Assembly: GCF_029227915.1 (NCBI RefSeq)
Contig: NC_079876.1
Coordinates: 26,573,828 to 26,637,827 of the forward strand
Length of the DNA: 64,000 nucleotides
Reading direction: 5' to 3'
Origin: Hydractinia symbiolongicarpus
Taxonomy: Eukaryota > Cnidaria > Hydrozoa > Anthoathecata > Hydractiniidae
Shown: positions 45,438 to 55,740 of the stretch, one piece after another
Position numbering within the stretch: position 1 is the stretch's first letter
Layout: each line of letters opens with the position of its first letter
Notes under the pieces: generated by a model
What the model saw: only the letters and a program-made list of their open reading frames with translations
What the model was told of the DNA's origin: nothing
Databases searched by the model: none
Made by a program: the position numbers and the translations under genes

Positions 45438-47306
45438 TTAGTTCTCCAGGTATGGGATAACTTTGAAATTGTACATAAGCGTTTTTTCACGGAACTTAAA
45501 CACTCTAGGATTTTCGATTTTCTCTAGAGCGCGACTGTTGAAAATAGGAGCGAGGGGTTTATGGTCGACTGTTACGATTAATGAAGGGCAGCCTAGGACG
45601 AACATTCTGCAGCTGTGAAGTCCGAACATAAGGGCTAATGCTTCACCCTCGATAGGGGCGTATCGGCTTTCCGAGTCTCTCGTGAATTGGGAACCAGCGT
45701 AAATTGTTTTCCAATGATCGGGGCCACAGAAGACGTCTTCTTTATTTGGGCAGTGGCAATGTTTTTGAAACAGGGTGAAACCTATACCGGTTTTTGACCA
45801 ATCTGTTGATAACCAGGTCTGGCGGTTGAGCTGAAAAGATTTAACCCCGTCTTTGATAGCGTCAATGATTGCTACCTTCAATCGTTGGAATACAGTTTCT
45901 AGGGTATCGTCCCAATAAAATTTCTTACCCTTCTCCAATAATTCTCGAAAGGGTGCCATTACTGGGGCTTGGGCAAAGGCGTATGTAGTTTGGTTGATTA
46001 AGCCGAACCAGGAACGTATATCTTTAATGTTTTTCGGTGTTGGGAATTCTTGGATGGCTTGTAATATTCGAGCTGGTGGTCGGTAACCATCCTCAGTTAT
46101 ATCAAAACCCGCAAACTCTACAACGTCCCCAGCAAAGTGAAATTTTTCTGGATTAAAGATGATACCGTTTGTGGCACACAGGTTGATGTATCTAACGCAA
46201 TGCCAAAACGATTTGGTAATGTCATTATCCCAAAGGATGGAATCGTCAATACATCGAGCTACTCTAGGAAAGTCTTTGGTGATATCATCAAAGCGCTTGG
46301 TGTATCCGTCCCCGGAAGCATGGAAACCTTGAGGTGCGCGAAGGTATCTATAGCGTCCCCACTCGGTGATGAACGTTGTTGCATCACGGGCTTCTTCGGA
46401 CAAGGCGACACTGTGATATCCGTTCCAAGCGTCTAGGACGGTTTTCTTGACTCTTGGGGGTATGGCGCTGACAATATTGAACGGCGTTTGGGTGTGGTGC
46501 GTCTCTCGACGAGTAGCTTTATTCAGCTCCTGGAGGTCGACGGTTCGCCTGGGTGTTCCGTCCTTTTTGGGGACAACGACCATACGAGAACACCATGTTG
46601 TTGGGTGACCAGGAGGAATGGGTTCAATGATCCCAAGCGCCACGTCGGAATCGAGTTGGGATTTCACGGTGTATTTCCAATGATGTGGAATCGGGATTGG
46701 GGTGTGTATGGCCTTGGGTGGATGGTCTGGTAGGAACGATATGCGAAGAGGTTCACCAGCCATTACTTGGAGCTTCTGGTGTTTACATACATTAAACGCG
46801 CTACTGGCGTAATAGTCTTTAATCCATTTCTCAACATCCATTCGGTGGTCATTTGTTGGCGGAAATGGTAGTTTGTCAGGTAATGGCGGGCATTCTGTTC
46901 TAATCTTACAACCACACGGTGCGATGGAGGTGTCTGGTGTGCTGGGTTTAGTTATAGCGGCGTTAACGGAAGGATCGTTGGGAAACGAATCACGTAAAAT
47001 GTCTAAGCGTTTCAGGGCGGTTTGTGAGAGGTAGGTGGTGCTAACCCCCTCACATATGTATAATAGTTCTGTAGTTTCGCCGTTGGCTGTGATAATAACG
47101 ACGAGGAGGGTTCCGATAATTGTTAGTTTGTTATTACCCACTCCCCTCAGGCGATTTTTTGTAGGTAGAAGCCATCGCTTGGCTTGCGTAATGTTCTTGA
47201 GTATATGTTGTCTGGTAGTGCATATCTGTGCACCGGTGTCAGCAACAGCTTTCTCGTTGACTAGATGTGGGATTTCAGGCCAGTGTTCATTAGGCCGTAG
47301 GTTCAT
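45438..47306 (-). CDS. Gypsy A protease, reverse transcriptase and RNase H
   Basis: 622 codons. Protease motif ADTGAQICTTRQH is near residues 18-30. RT follows with WCSRMVVVPKKDGTPRRTVD, the motif A region VLDAWNGYHSVAL, and RCIDDSILWD, a C-I-D-D in place of the usual Y-x-D-D. The thumb/connection is FPTPKNIKDIRSWFGLINQ. RNase H has WLSTDWSKTGIGFTLF (Asp), a GEALALMFGL Glu helix and VTVDHKPL (Asp). The frame ends early at 45438, and the integrase continues after a shift. DWSKTGIG and GFHASGDGYTKRFDD are typical of this gypsy lineage in marine invertebrates. Confidence 0.92.
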   Translation of the reverse strand: MNLRPNEHWPEIPHLVNEKAVADTGAQICTTRQHILKNITQAKRWLLPTKNRLRGVGNNKLTIIGTLLVVIITANGETTELLYICEGVSTTYLSQTALKRLDILRDSFPNDPSVNAAITKPSTPDTSIAPCGCKIRTECPPLPDKLPFPPTNDHRMDVEKWIKDYYASSAFNVCKHQKLQVMAGEPLRISFLPDHPPKAIHTPIPIPHHWKYTVKSQLDSDVALGIIEPIPPGHPTTWCSRMVVVPKKDGTPRRTVDLQELNKATRRETHHTQTPFNIVSAIPPRVKKTVLDAWNGYHSVALSEEARDATTFITEWGRYRYLRAPQGFHASGDGYTKRFDDITKDFPRVARCIDDSILWDNDITKSFWHCVRYINLCATNGIIFNPEKFHFAGDVVEFAGFDITEDGYRPPARILQAIQEFPTPKNIKDIRSWFGLINQTTYAFAQAPVMAPFRELLEKGKKFYWDDTLETVFQRLKVAIIDAIKDGVKSFQLNRQTWLSTDWSKTGIGFTLFQKHCHCPNKEDVFCGPDHWKTIYAGSQFTRDSESRYAPIEGEALALMFGLHSCRMFVLGCPSLIVTVDHKPLAPIFNSRALEKIENPRVFKFREKTLMYNFKVIPYLEN

Positions 47307-47414
47307 ATAAGCTTTCTTGTTTATCTTAATTTCAATATCTAACGTAGGTGATTTTTCTGGTGTGCTTGGGATAAAACGATTATCGACTAGATCACCATGT
47401 GGGAGTCCATCTAG

Positions 47415-48447
47415 TCACAATGGGGATGCGGTATCTACTGCTGACAATAGGAATTCGGCAGATTCATCGGGTGGGACTTCAATCGCCGAGGTCTTGGGGC
47501 TACGGCAGACGTTAGCGAAGTGGTTCAACTTATTACAGTTTCTACAAGTCCTACCGAGGCAGGGCAAGTTGAACGACCCTTTGGGTGGAAGGGCTTTCCG
47601 CATCCGATGCAAGTTTTGTTGTTGTTGTTGGTGGTGGGTGGACGGGATGATGGCTTTGATTTCAAGGCAGATACGTCAGATGTCGACTGGTGTGGTGATT
47701 GAAATTCGGATGAAGCGCGTTCAGTTGATTCCAATGTCAAAAGACGGGTTGTAAGCTGGCTCAATGTTGTTAATATTTCCATTTCAGAAAGTACTTCGAT
47801 TGATGGGACGAATTTCGGAGACCGGCAATCAGCTGAGATCGAATCATTTCGTCAGCGTATGAAGGGTTGCATCCGTTGTCTCCACAGGTTCCAGAGCAAC
47901 TAAATCTACAAAGCATAGCTTGGGCTTTCAAACGGGAAATAAATGAGGTAACTGTTTCACCATCACTTTGTTTTAATTTGTAAAAGTGTTGGCGATAAAC
48001 TTCGGGGTGTACGGCTTTTACGGATACTGACTTGATGAATCCAAGCAAGTCATTCTCAGACGCAGTAAGCAGAGTGTCAGGGCCGATAAAATTAAACAAC
48101 ATCTCGTTTACCTTTAGAGAGCATGCAGCTCTGAGTTCGTTTCTGATGTCCTGCCCACTCGACAAGCCGGCCATCTCCTTATAGCGGCTCCATTCGTCCT
48201 TGAAGATGATCCAACGGTTATCGGTGGAATCGGCGTCAATGATGGGTCTCGTAAGCTTTGCACGTGATCTTCCTCCGACAGATGGGTTGGCGGCGGGTAG
48301 CAGGGACGGGAGTTGGGCGAACAGGGTGGTCATTTTTTTTTGCATCTCGAGGTGTTGCTGCTGCATTTGAATGATCATCTCGGCTTGACTAGGGGACGGA
48401 GCGGCGGGCAACGGGGCGGTGGGCGGTATGCTGTTATCTTGTGACAT
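47415..48447 (-). pseudogene. Gypsy A Gag with zinc knuckles, two frameshifts
   Basis: ATG at 48447 opens a frame to 47770: a Pro/Ala-rich start, a Gln/Met coiled-coil-like patch (QMQQQHLEMQKKM) and a capsid-like helical region (WIIFKDEWSRYKEMAGL). The next frame (47782-47525) has CIGCGKPFHPKGRSTC, and a third (47612-47415) has CRNCNKLNHFANVC, a standard C-x2-C-x4-H-x4-C knuckle. Two one-base shifts separate the pieces. Confidence 0.8.
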
Positions 48448-48841
48448 GGTCAAAACAAAATGGCGGTGTGACCACGGATGAAAATCGGATGAAAACGATT
48501 TAGAATGTTTTGTAACCCCTTTGCAACAATTATGAGCAAAAAAGATATGAAAAGTATGCTGAAGTGAGTTTGAGTGTTTTATACAATATACAAAGTTTCA
48601 ATAATTAATGGAATATTCAAGGTGCGTTCGATGTGACGCGAAGAGACTTCGTTTAGAAGATATAGAATGTTTGTTATGTTTTTGTTGTTGAACGTGTAAA
48701 CGAATGTGTTGAATGTCTGTTTCTGATGTGTTCAGTTTCTACTTACGATGTTTTTTTGTTGATAAGAGAGTGCTTGCTTGCGTGCAATCTCACCAATTGA
48801 TGGAAAAATATCCAGGAGTCGAAGGCTCACTTCTGACACCA

Positions 48842-48949
48842 TGTATATTCGTTGATAACTGAATGTTATTCTCTGACCTAACATACTAAGATAAAATACA
48901 AATCGGATCGGGTTAACTATCAGATAAATATAAACGAGATACATATACA
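48842..48949 (-). repeat. Gypsy A 5' LTR
   Basis: Paired with 43747-43854. The primer-binding site starts immediately inside (48841 leftward). Confidence 0.93.
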
Positions 48950-48954
48950 AATGG

Positions 48955-49245
48955 CGTTGTGCTCGTGAAGTTTATATTCCCAAATCAAAAACTCCTATGG
49001 AGTCTAATATTAAAGACTTTCGACCTATCGCATTATTAAATGTCGAAGGCAAGCTTTTATTTAGCCTTGTATCAAGGCGATTAGAAGCTCACATTATACA
49101 TAATAACAAATTCATTAACACTTCGGTTCAGAAGGGTTGTATGGAGAAAGTCCCAGGATGCTGGGAACACATGTCAATGGTTTGGTCTGCACTTAAAGAG
49201 GCCCGGGCCAAAAAATCACACCTTGCAAATATATGGCTGGATATT
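48955..49245 (+). pseudogene. RT-REL-USP polyprotein, segment 2 (RT fingers)
   Basis: Continues in frame from segment 1. REVYIPKSKTPMESNIKDF, RPIALLNVEGKLLFSLVSRRL (fingers, K-x-x-x-x-x-I/L-x-x-R region) and VQKGCMEKVPGCWEH (the Q-K-G-C motif of R2-like RT) lead to LANIWLDI, the first residues of RT motif A. It ends at 49245, where gypsy B entered. Confidence 0.88.
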
Positions 49246-49395
49246 TGTGATGATTCAAAACATATGTTTACTTTTCAGGTCCATCTTACGATCTCCTAAA
49301 CAATGACCTACAGATCCGTAACAAAATATAAAAGCAAAGGCGATGTCGGAAGGCATGTAAGCTCCGCGTGCGCGAGAGGCAAAACAGATATCACA
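49246..49395 (-). repeat. Gypsy B 3' LTR
   Basis: Pairs with 53842-53991. Confidence 0.95.
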
Positions 49396-49567
49396 TCTCT
49401 CCCAACTTAACAAAATGGTTCCTAGTAGAATTAAATATCAACATAAGACTATGTGCACCAGCAAAGCACAACAACTGGCTAGTTGAGGCATAGCGACGCT
49501 GCCCAACTACACCAAGCTACAAACATAAAAGTCTTGCAGTTCCAAAATAAAGTTCATGTGTTCGTAG

Positions 49568-52340
49568 TTACGCAGTAACGAAATCTTTGAAACGAGGTGG
49601 TGGTTTAACGTTTCGAGTACGTGTGTTTCTATTTGGAACGAAGAGTTCTTCATCATTCACCTCTTCCTCGCCATACGCAATGGTCTCGTCACTGGATGGG
49701 CTTTCTGTGACAACGGTATCACCAGATGACGTCAAGTCGGTTTCGTTCCCAGGGTCGTTTACAGTTGGTGGCAGGTCAAAATCGTCATCAGAGCTTTCTG
49801 TTGCAGAATCGGTTGTCACTGTCGGTTGTTGAAGATGTCGTTTATTTGACCGCTGGTTATTTCGCATGAAGTAGGGTTTGACGTGAGAGGAAGTGCGCAT
49901 CATAGTTTTTGTACCGTCTTCAATGAAAATTGCATTTCCTTTTACAGCAGTAACAGTACAAGGTTCATCGCGCCATCTAGGGGTAAATTTGTTGCGATGT
50001 GTTGACTGATTGGCCACGAGAACCTTTTGCCCAGGTTGGATGACATGACTGCGAGCATTGTTGCGTTTGTCTGCATATTTCGCGATTCTCTCTTTTTGGA
50101 TGCGGTTTTAACGACAGACATGGTGTTTTTGGAACTTGTGGTTGAGGCTGGTAGCTTGTCTTTAACCGGTCTGTTAAACAGAAGCTCTGCAGGAGTGGCA
50201 CCAGTGGTTGCGTGCGGTGTGGTACGGTATGCTAATAGGTAATTCTGGAGGGCAGTTCGCCAGTTCTGATTTTCAGCAATTGCAGCTTGGATGGTTTTCT
50301 TCAGATTTCTGTTGATCCTTTCAACCTCACCATTTGCCTCGGGTTGGTATGGGGTAACTTTGCGGTGCTCCACCCCAAATTCTTTCATCAAAGTAGCGAA
50401 ATCTGTATTGCTCCGGAATTGTGGTCCATTGTCGGTCACTATTATCTCTAGCGCACCATAACGACAAAACATTTTACGAAGTTTGTCAACGATATTAGCA
50501 GCATTGTAATAATCAATGCATACTAGCAGGTGTTCACCAGTAGGGAACGGACCGCAAAGGTCACAACCCAACATCAACCAAGCTGAATCAGGTATTTCTG
50601 TCATTACTACTGGAGTTTTGATTTGTGCACCAGCGGTGACTTGACATCCATGACATGACTTAATGTGGGCTTCAACCGAGGAGCCCATGCGTGGCCACCA
50701 TACTTTTTTCCGCAGACGTTGTTTTGTGCGTACTTGTCCCTGATGTCCTTCATGTACAATGGAGATGATGCTTTCTCGCAGGGTTGGCGGGATGACAATT
50801 TTGTTGGCAAACATGAGAATGTCATTGACAATGGATAGTTGCAAACGTGAGGGATAATACTCTTTAATAACATCCAATTTTGGAATGGTTCCAGATGCAA
50901 GGTGTTTCTTAATGAGGGCAATGGCAGGATCATCATTCTGTGCATCACGAATGTCTTTCTTTGGTATGGCAACTGGTAGTTGTTTACTTTGAATAAAGTT
51001 GACAAATTCCTCAGTCATTCGGTGCGATGGTGTATTGTCTTGCATCGGGTTTGACCGTGACAGGTAATCTGCTCCATTGGTTCTGCGTGGGTGATACTCA
51101 ACCTTGAATGCGTATGGCATGAGTCTCATAACCCAGCGTTCAATGCGTGGTGGAAGCTGTTTCCTACGAGGGGAGAGCATTGTCACTAGCGGCTTGTGGT
51201 CGGTTTTAACAACAAATTCTATACCATAAAGATAGATTCGAAACCGCTCTATTGCAAATAGGATAGCCAAGCACTCCTTTTCAATCTGGCTATATCTTGT
51301 TTCTGCATTTAGTAGTGAGCGACTGGCATATCCAATTGGTTTTAAGATACCATCTGGCTGACGTTGCATTATAACTGCGCCAAGCCCAACAGGGGATGCA
51401 TCAGTAAAGATTTCGGTGTATGCGTCAGGTTGATAGTAAGCAAGTGTCGCACTGGATAACAGCATGATCTTAAGATCATTGAACGCTTGTCGTTGCGCAT
51501 CACCCCAGCTCCATTTGGTGTCTTTGCTGAGTAGTTGACGCAATGGTGCAGTCACAGTTGAGAAGTGTGGTGAGAATTTGGAGCAGTATGTCACCATGCC
51601 GAGAAAGGATTGCAATTCTTTCACATTAGTTGGTGGTTTGAGGTCAGCTATAGCTTGTACTTTCCTCTCATCCGGTACAATTCCATCTTTTGACAACTTG
51701 TAACCCATGTAGATAAGCTCAGTCTTCAGAAACTCGCATTTCTTTAGGTTTACTGTGAGATTTTTCTCTCGGAGACGCTCAAATACGCATTGCATGCGAT
51801 CCAGTAGATCTTGATTACTAGTGCCACCAATAATGATATCATCTGAGATGTTACGTACTTTAGATAGTCCTGATAGTGCAAGTTCCAATTCTCGTTGATA
51901 CTGTTCAGCGGCAGAGGCGATTCCATATATCAGCCTTGTGAATCTGAATATACCACGGTGTGTTGCAAAGGCCGTAAGGTCTCTGCTAGCCTCGTCTAGA
52001 GCAATTTGGTGGTATCCCTTGTTCAGGTCCAGCTTTGTGAACACTGTGCACCCGTTGAACTCATGCAGCACTTCTTCCAGAGTTGGTATCTGATACGGTT
52101 CTCTTATGACTGCGGTGTTTGCAACACGCATGTCAACACACGTATGCCATCAGGTGTTTTCTTAGGTACGATTACAAGGGGATTAACCCATGATGGTGGT
52201 GATTCTATGGGCTCGATGACACCGAGTTCTAAGAGTTTTTCTAATTCCATGTCCAGTTGTTGCTGCATTAGGATCGGTAGACGTCTGGCTTTCTGTGCGA
52301 CTAGAGTTACCGTGGGATCTATTTGGATTTTGAGGTTGAC
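49568..52340 (-). CDS. Gypsy B RT, RNase H and integrase
   Basis: Main frame 52131-49942 (729 codons), with the RT N-terminal part upstream (52350-52140) in another frame after a shift near 52138. RT: FTKLDLNKGYHQI (motif A Asp), YGIASAAEQYQ and RNISDDIIIGG (DD). RNase H: EIFTDASPVGLGAV and VKTDHKPLVTM. Integrase: HEGHQGQVRTKQRLR...CHGC (HHCC), GCDLCGPFP (first Asp), VTDNGPQF (second Asp), PEANGEVERINRN (Glu). About 15 residues usually found after the first Asp (DYY to NAAN) are missing, an apparent in-frame deletion. The tail continues after a shift near 50000 in the frame ending at 49568, with a basic then acidic C-terminus. Confidence 0.92.
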
Positions 52341-52352
52341 ATCTTTCAGTTT

Positions 52353-53681
52353 TCAAAGGCCCTCAAACCTGTCACCATAATTGCAAAGCAGTTGTTTTAA
52401 TACACCGTCCTCGGAGGTAGAGATGTGGTTCACCTTGTCGTTCATGGTTCCACCTGGGCCAACTCGGAGTAGGTCCAATTTGCAAGCAGTTTCCACACCC
52501 AATATGGTGACAGAAGATTGTGGTACAACAACAAATCTGGTAGACACGACTTTCTCTCCAGCACCAACGACAACCCATATGCAGCCATTAACTTTGAGCG
52601 GTGACGACGCACCAAAAGCAAAAACTTTCTTGTGGTATGGAAGGATAGGTGACTTTAATTTTAGTGCACTAAGGGTGCTTTTGCTGATTACATTGATGGT
52701 ACTTCCACTGTCCAAGAGCACATTGACACGTTGTCCATCTACATCTACTGGGTACATGGAATTTTTATGGTTGGGACAGTTAGGGTCATTGTCGATGGCT
52801 AACACAAAATCATCATCCGAGGAGGAGGTATCAGCAGTGACATAGCGAACAGTTGCCTTAGTTGATCGACATACATTGCTAAAATGTCCCTGTATTCCGC
52901 ATTTGTGACAAGACTTTCCTTTTGTAACAATGCATTTGTCTGCACGATGATCTTTTTTACCACACCGGTAACAGTACGGTTGATTATTCTGCGACGGTCC
53001 TGTGTGAATTGTAGGTGGTGTTTTAGCAATTCCACTTTTTCTTAGACCGGTGCGTTTTATCTTTCTTGAGATAAAATTTACATCATCTTGCTCAGAATCT
53101 TCATCTTCTTGGTTGCGACTAAGGGTCGATTTGGTATACTGTGCCACTTGGTGATCAGCAGCTTCCATTATTGTTGAAATGTCGCATAGTTTTACCAAAG
53201 TTAACTCACTCTCCTTTAAAAGGCGTTTTCGGAGTTTACGTGATGTACATTTTTCAATAACTTGATCAACTATCTCGTCATCTATGTCTCTGAACTCACA
53301 TGTTTTCGCCAGTGTTCGCAAACGTGTGACATATTGTGAGATAGATTCTGACTCCTTTTGGGCACATGTACGAAATACATGACGTTCGTAGCGTTTGTTT
53401 TTCTTCGGAAGAAAATATGTATCTAATGCAGTACATGCTTTAACATAATCATTTTGGCCATCTGCGGCCTCTGGCTCAGGTAACGTGTCAAAAAGTTCAC
53501 GTAAATCTTCACCCGCACAGTGTAACAGAAGAGCTTTCTTCTGGGTGTTATCGGTAATACCTGCAGCTACTAAATACAGGTCGAACCCATTTCTCCACCT
53601 CTTCCAGCGGGTGCCTAGACTAGTAACGTCGCCATTTGTATCAAAGTGTGGAGGACAACTGATGTCCACTGCCCTAGCCAT
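52353..53681 (-). CDS. Gypsy B Gag and protease
   Basis: 442 codons from ATG at 53681. The Gag helical capsid region (RWKRWRNGFDLYLVAAGI, KNKRYERHVFRTCAQKESES) leads to two knuckles, CYRCGKKDHRADKC and CHKCGIQGHFSNVC, then a retropepsin with VNVLLDSGSTINVIS and VTILGVETACKL. The frame stops at a TGA (52353-52355) where Gly would be expected, just before the RT N-terminus. The stop is therefore probably a mutation rather than a designed gag/pol boundary, but programmed readthrough cannot be excluded. Confidence 0.9.
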   Translation of the reverse strand: MARAVDISCPPHFDTNGDVTSLGTRWKRWRNGFDLYLVAAGITDNTQKKALLLHCAGEDLRELFDTLPEPEAADGQNDYVKACTALDTYFLPKKNKRYERHVFRTCAQKESESISQYVTRLRTLAKTCEFRDIDDEIVDQVIEKCTSRKLRKRLLKESELTLVKLCDISTIMEAADHQVAQYTKSTLSRNQEDEDSEQDDVNFISRKIKRTGLRKSGIAKTPPTIHTGPSQNNQPYCYRCGKKDHRADKCIVTKGKSCHKCGIQGHFSNVCRSTKATVRYVTADTSSSDDDFVLAIDNDPNCPNHKNSMYPVDVDGQRVNVLLDSGSTINVISKSTLSALKLKSPILPYHKKVFAFGASSPLKVNGCIWVVVGAGEKVVSTRFVVVPQSSVTILGVETACKLDLLRVGPGGTMNDKVNHISTSEDGVLKQLLCNYGDRFEGL

Positions 53682-53841
53682 AATGTAAACACAACACGTC
53701 TCTGTGGCTAGCTCTCGAAGTGGGTAAGCAGAAATAATTGAATAATATCGTTCTAGATATCACAAAGGAAGTAGAAAAGTAAAATTGTCCTGTATGTAGG
53801 GAGATTCGTCAGGATTAACAAAGATAAACTCGCAGCGCCAG

Positions 53842-53991
53842 TGTGATGATTCAAAACATATGTTTACTTTCTAGGTCCATCTTACGATCTCCTAAACAAT
53901 GACCTACAGATCCGTAACAAAATATAAAAGCAAAGGCGATGTCGGAAGGCATGTAAGCTCCGCGTGCGCGAGAGGCAACACAGATATCACA
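53842..53991 (-). repeat. Gypsy B 5' LTR
   Basis: Pairs with 49246-49395. Confidence 0.95.
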
Positions 53992-53996
53992 ATATT

Positions 53997-55740
53997 GCAA
54001 ATGCGTATCCTTCAATTCCACACAAGCTTATATTTTTTGCACTGGAAAGGTATGGAGTCCCTCAGAGTTGGTATCATTCATTAAGTCATACTGCGTTGGT
54101 TTATATACCAAATCGTTTTCTTTGTCTGCACCAAGCAACTGGCACAAGCATATGCGAGGTATTTTTGCAGGTTGCACTCTTTCCATCATTTTGTTTCTTG
54201 CTGGTATAAACATTATTCTTGAATACACTATTGTGGCACCGGCCCCAAATTATATTACTTCTAAAAACGTGCCCCTTCCTTTAGTCAGAGCTTTTATGGA
54301 TGATATCAACCTAATGTCATCCTCTGCCTGTGGAGCTCAAAGTCTCCTTTCCAGGTGCGTCACTGCTTTAAAATGGGCTGGCATGAGTTTTTGCCCTCGT
54401 AAGTCAAGGAGCATAATCCTTATAAAAGGTAGATCTGTAAACTCCACACCTTTTTCTGTGTCTCACATCTCGTCACAAACCGACTTCTATTCATTCATCC
54501 CGTCAATCCATTCATCGCCAGTTCGTTTCCTCGGTCGCATTATTGATGGTACGATTTCAGATGCTAAAGCAATCGACGAGCTAGATAATAAGCTAATAAC
54601 CGGTCTTACAATCATAAACGGTTCGTGTTTCAAAGGGACCCAAAAACTATGGATTTTGCAAAACGTTCTAATTCGTCGAATCCAATGGCCAATTCTTATT
54701 TATGAAGTTCCAATATCTCGGGTTACAAGGCTGGAGCAGAAGATATCAACTTTCATTAGAAAATGGCTATCTCTGCACAATTCCACGTCAAATATTTGCC
54801 TATATAGCTCCTGCTCGCCTTGTCCAATGCCAATTAAGAGCTTGACGTCATTGCTTACATGCTCTAAAATAAGTGGTCATTTACTTTTACGCGATTCCAA
54901 AGATCCTCTTGTGTCTAACAGTGCACCTACTTTGAAAGTTGGCATGTGGAAAGTGGGCAACGCAGTAAGAACAGCAGAGGCAGAGGTGAAAATAAAGTCA
55001 GTCGTGTGAACTCCCCAGTATGGCAAAGCAGGCCTAGGGATCAACAAATCTTTCAAAATTCCGATTACAAAACAGTGCTATGCGTATCGTAAATTAATAT
55101 CGAACACAGCTAAAGATATTGATGAGGAAGGCAACATGGGTAGAGCATTGCAGTTGCAAGTGCAGGGTCAGTGGACGAGATGGGAAAATTACACAAAAAA
55201 CGATCTATCTTGGAAGTCCATTTTTGCCATGTCCCCACACTTGCTTTCCTTCTGTCTTGCTTCTACTTACGATGTTCTTCCCTCACCTAGCAATTTAAAG
55301 CGCTGGAACGTTTGTACTGAATCTGCTTGTTCCTTATGTTCCAAACAAGTATGTACAACAGCGCATGTTTTAGGCGCTTGCAAGGTTGCTCTATCACAAG
55401 GAAGGTTCACTTTCCGACACGATGCTGTGCTTCGCGGGCTCCTGTTAAGTCTAGAGCGTTTTTCATCTGAAGTTGTCCCGGAAACGAAAAAGCACCTTAA
55501 AGTGTCATTTGTAAAAGCAGGTAGCTATTCGTCCGCTAAAAGATCAAAACCAACTGGTCTATTCCACCATGCTAGTGACTGGGTGATGTTAGCAGATCTG
55601 AATGAAGGATTTGTGTTTCCTGGCCATATTGCAATCACATCCCTCAGGCCAGACATTGTAATATACTCAAATTGTTCTAAGCGCATCATCATTATTGAAC
55701 TTACTTGTCCTTGTGAGGAAAACATGGGATCCTGGCATTC
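53997..55740 (+). pseudogene. RT-REL-USP polyprotein, segment 3a: RT, CCHC, endonuclease
   Basis: Resumes motif A (ANAYPSIPHKLIFFALERYG), shifts frame near 54065, and is then open to 55786 except for one TGA at 55007-55009. RT: GIFAGCTLSIILFLAGINI (motif B region) and RAFMDDINLMSS (catalytic DD), then the thumb. A C-x2-C-x7-H-x4-C finger (CSLC...AHVLGAC) at about 55340-55385 precedes FRHDAVLRGL. The restriction-like endonuclease shows RPDIVIYSN and IIIIELTCPCEEN (P-D ... E-x-T) at 55649-55725. Its tail, after a one-base shift near 55760, is FAVEVGARGY. Same layout as R2/NeSL-type elements. Confidence 0.88.

Larger units (their letters stand above)
43747..48949 (-). mobile_element. Ty3/gypsy LTR retrotransposon A, 108-bp LTRs, AATGG duplication
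   Basis: LTRs at 43747-43854 and 48842-48949 (108 bp, TGTATA...TATACA, about 4 differences) are flanked by AATGG at 43742-43746 and 48950-48954. Coding is on the minus strand. The primer-binding site follows the right-hand (5') LTR directly: TGGTGTCAGAAGTGAG, complementary to a tRNA 3' end. A purine tract (AGTAGGAAGGGA) precedes the other LTR. Internal order is Gag, zinc knuckles, protease, RT, RNase H, integrase. High LTR identity indicates a recent insertion; frameshifts in gag and pol mean it is probably not autonomous. Confidence 0.93.
49246..53991 (-). mobile_element. Ty3/gypsy LTR retrotransposon B, 150-bp LTRs, ATATT duplication
   Basis: LTRs at 49246-49395 and 53842-53991 (150 bp, TGTGATGATT...GATATCACA, only 2-3 differences) are flanked by ATATT at 49241-49245 and 53992-53996. 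Coding is on the minus strand. TGGCGCTGCGAG follows the 5' LTR after one base (primer-binding site), and a purine tract (GTTGGGAGAGA) precedes the 3' LTR. Gag-protease and RT-RNase H-integrase ORFs are nearly intact. One stop and at least one frameshift are seen in pol. A young insertion. Confidence 0.95.

Noticed and set aside
46137-47754. Several plus-strand ORFs across gypsy A
   Set aside because: Antisense shadows of pol and gag frames.
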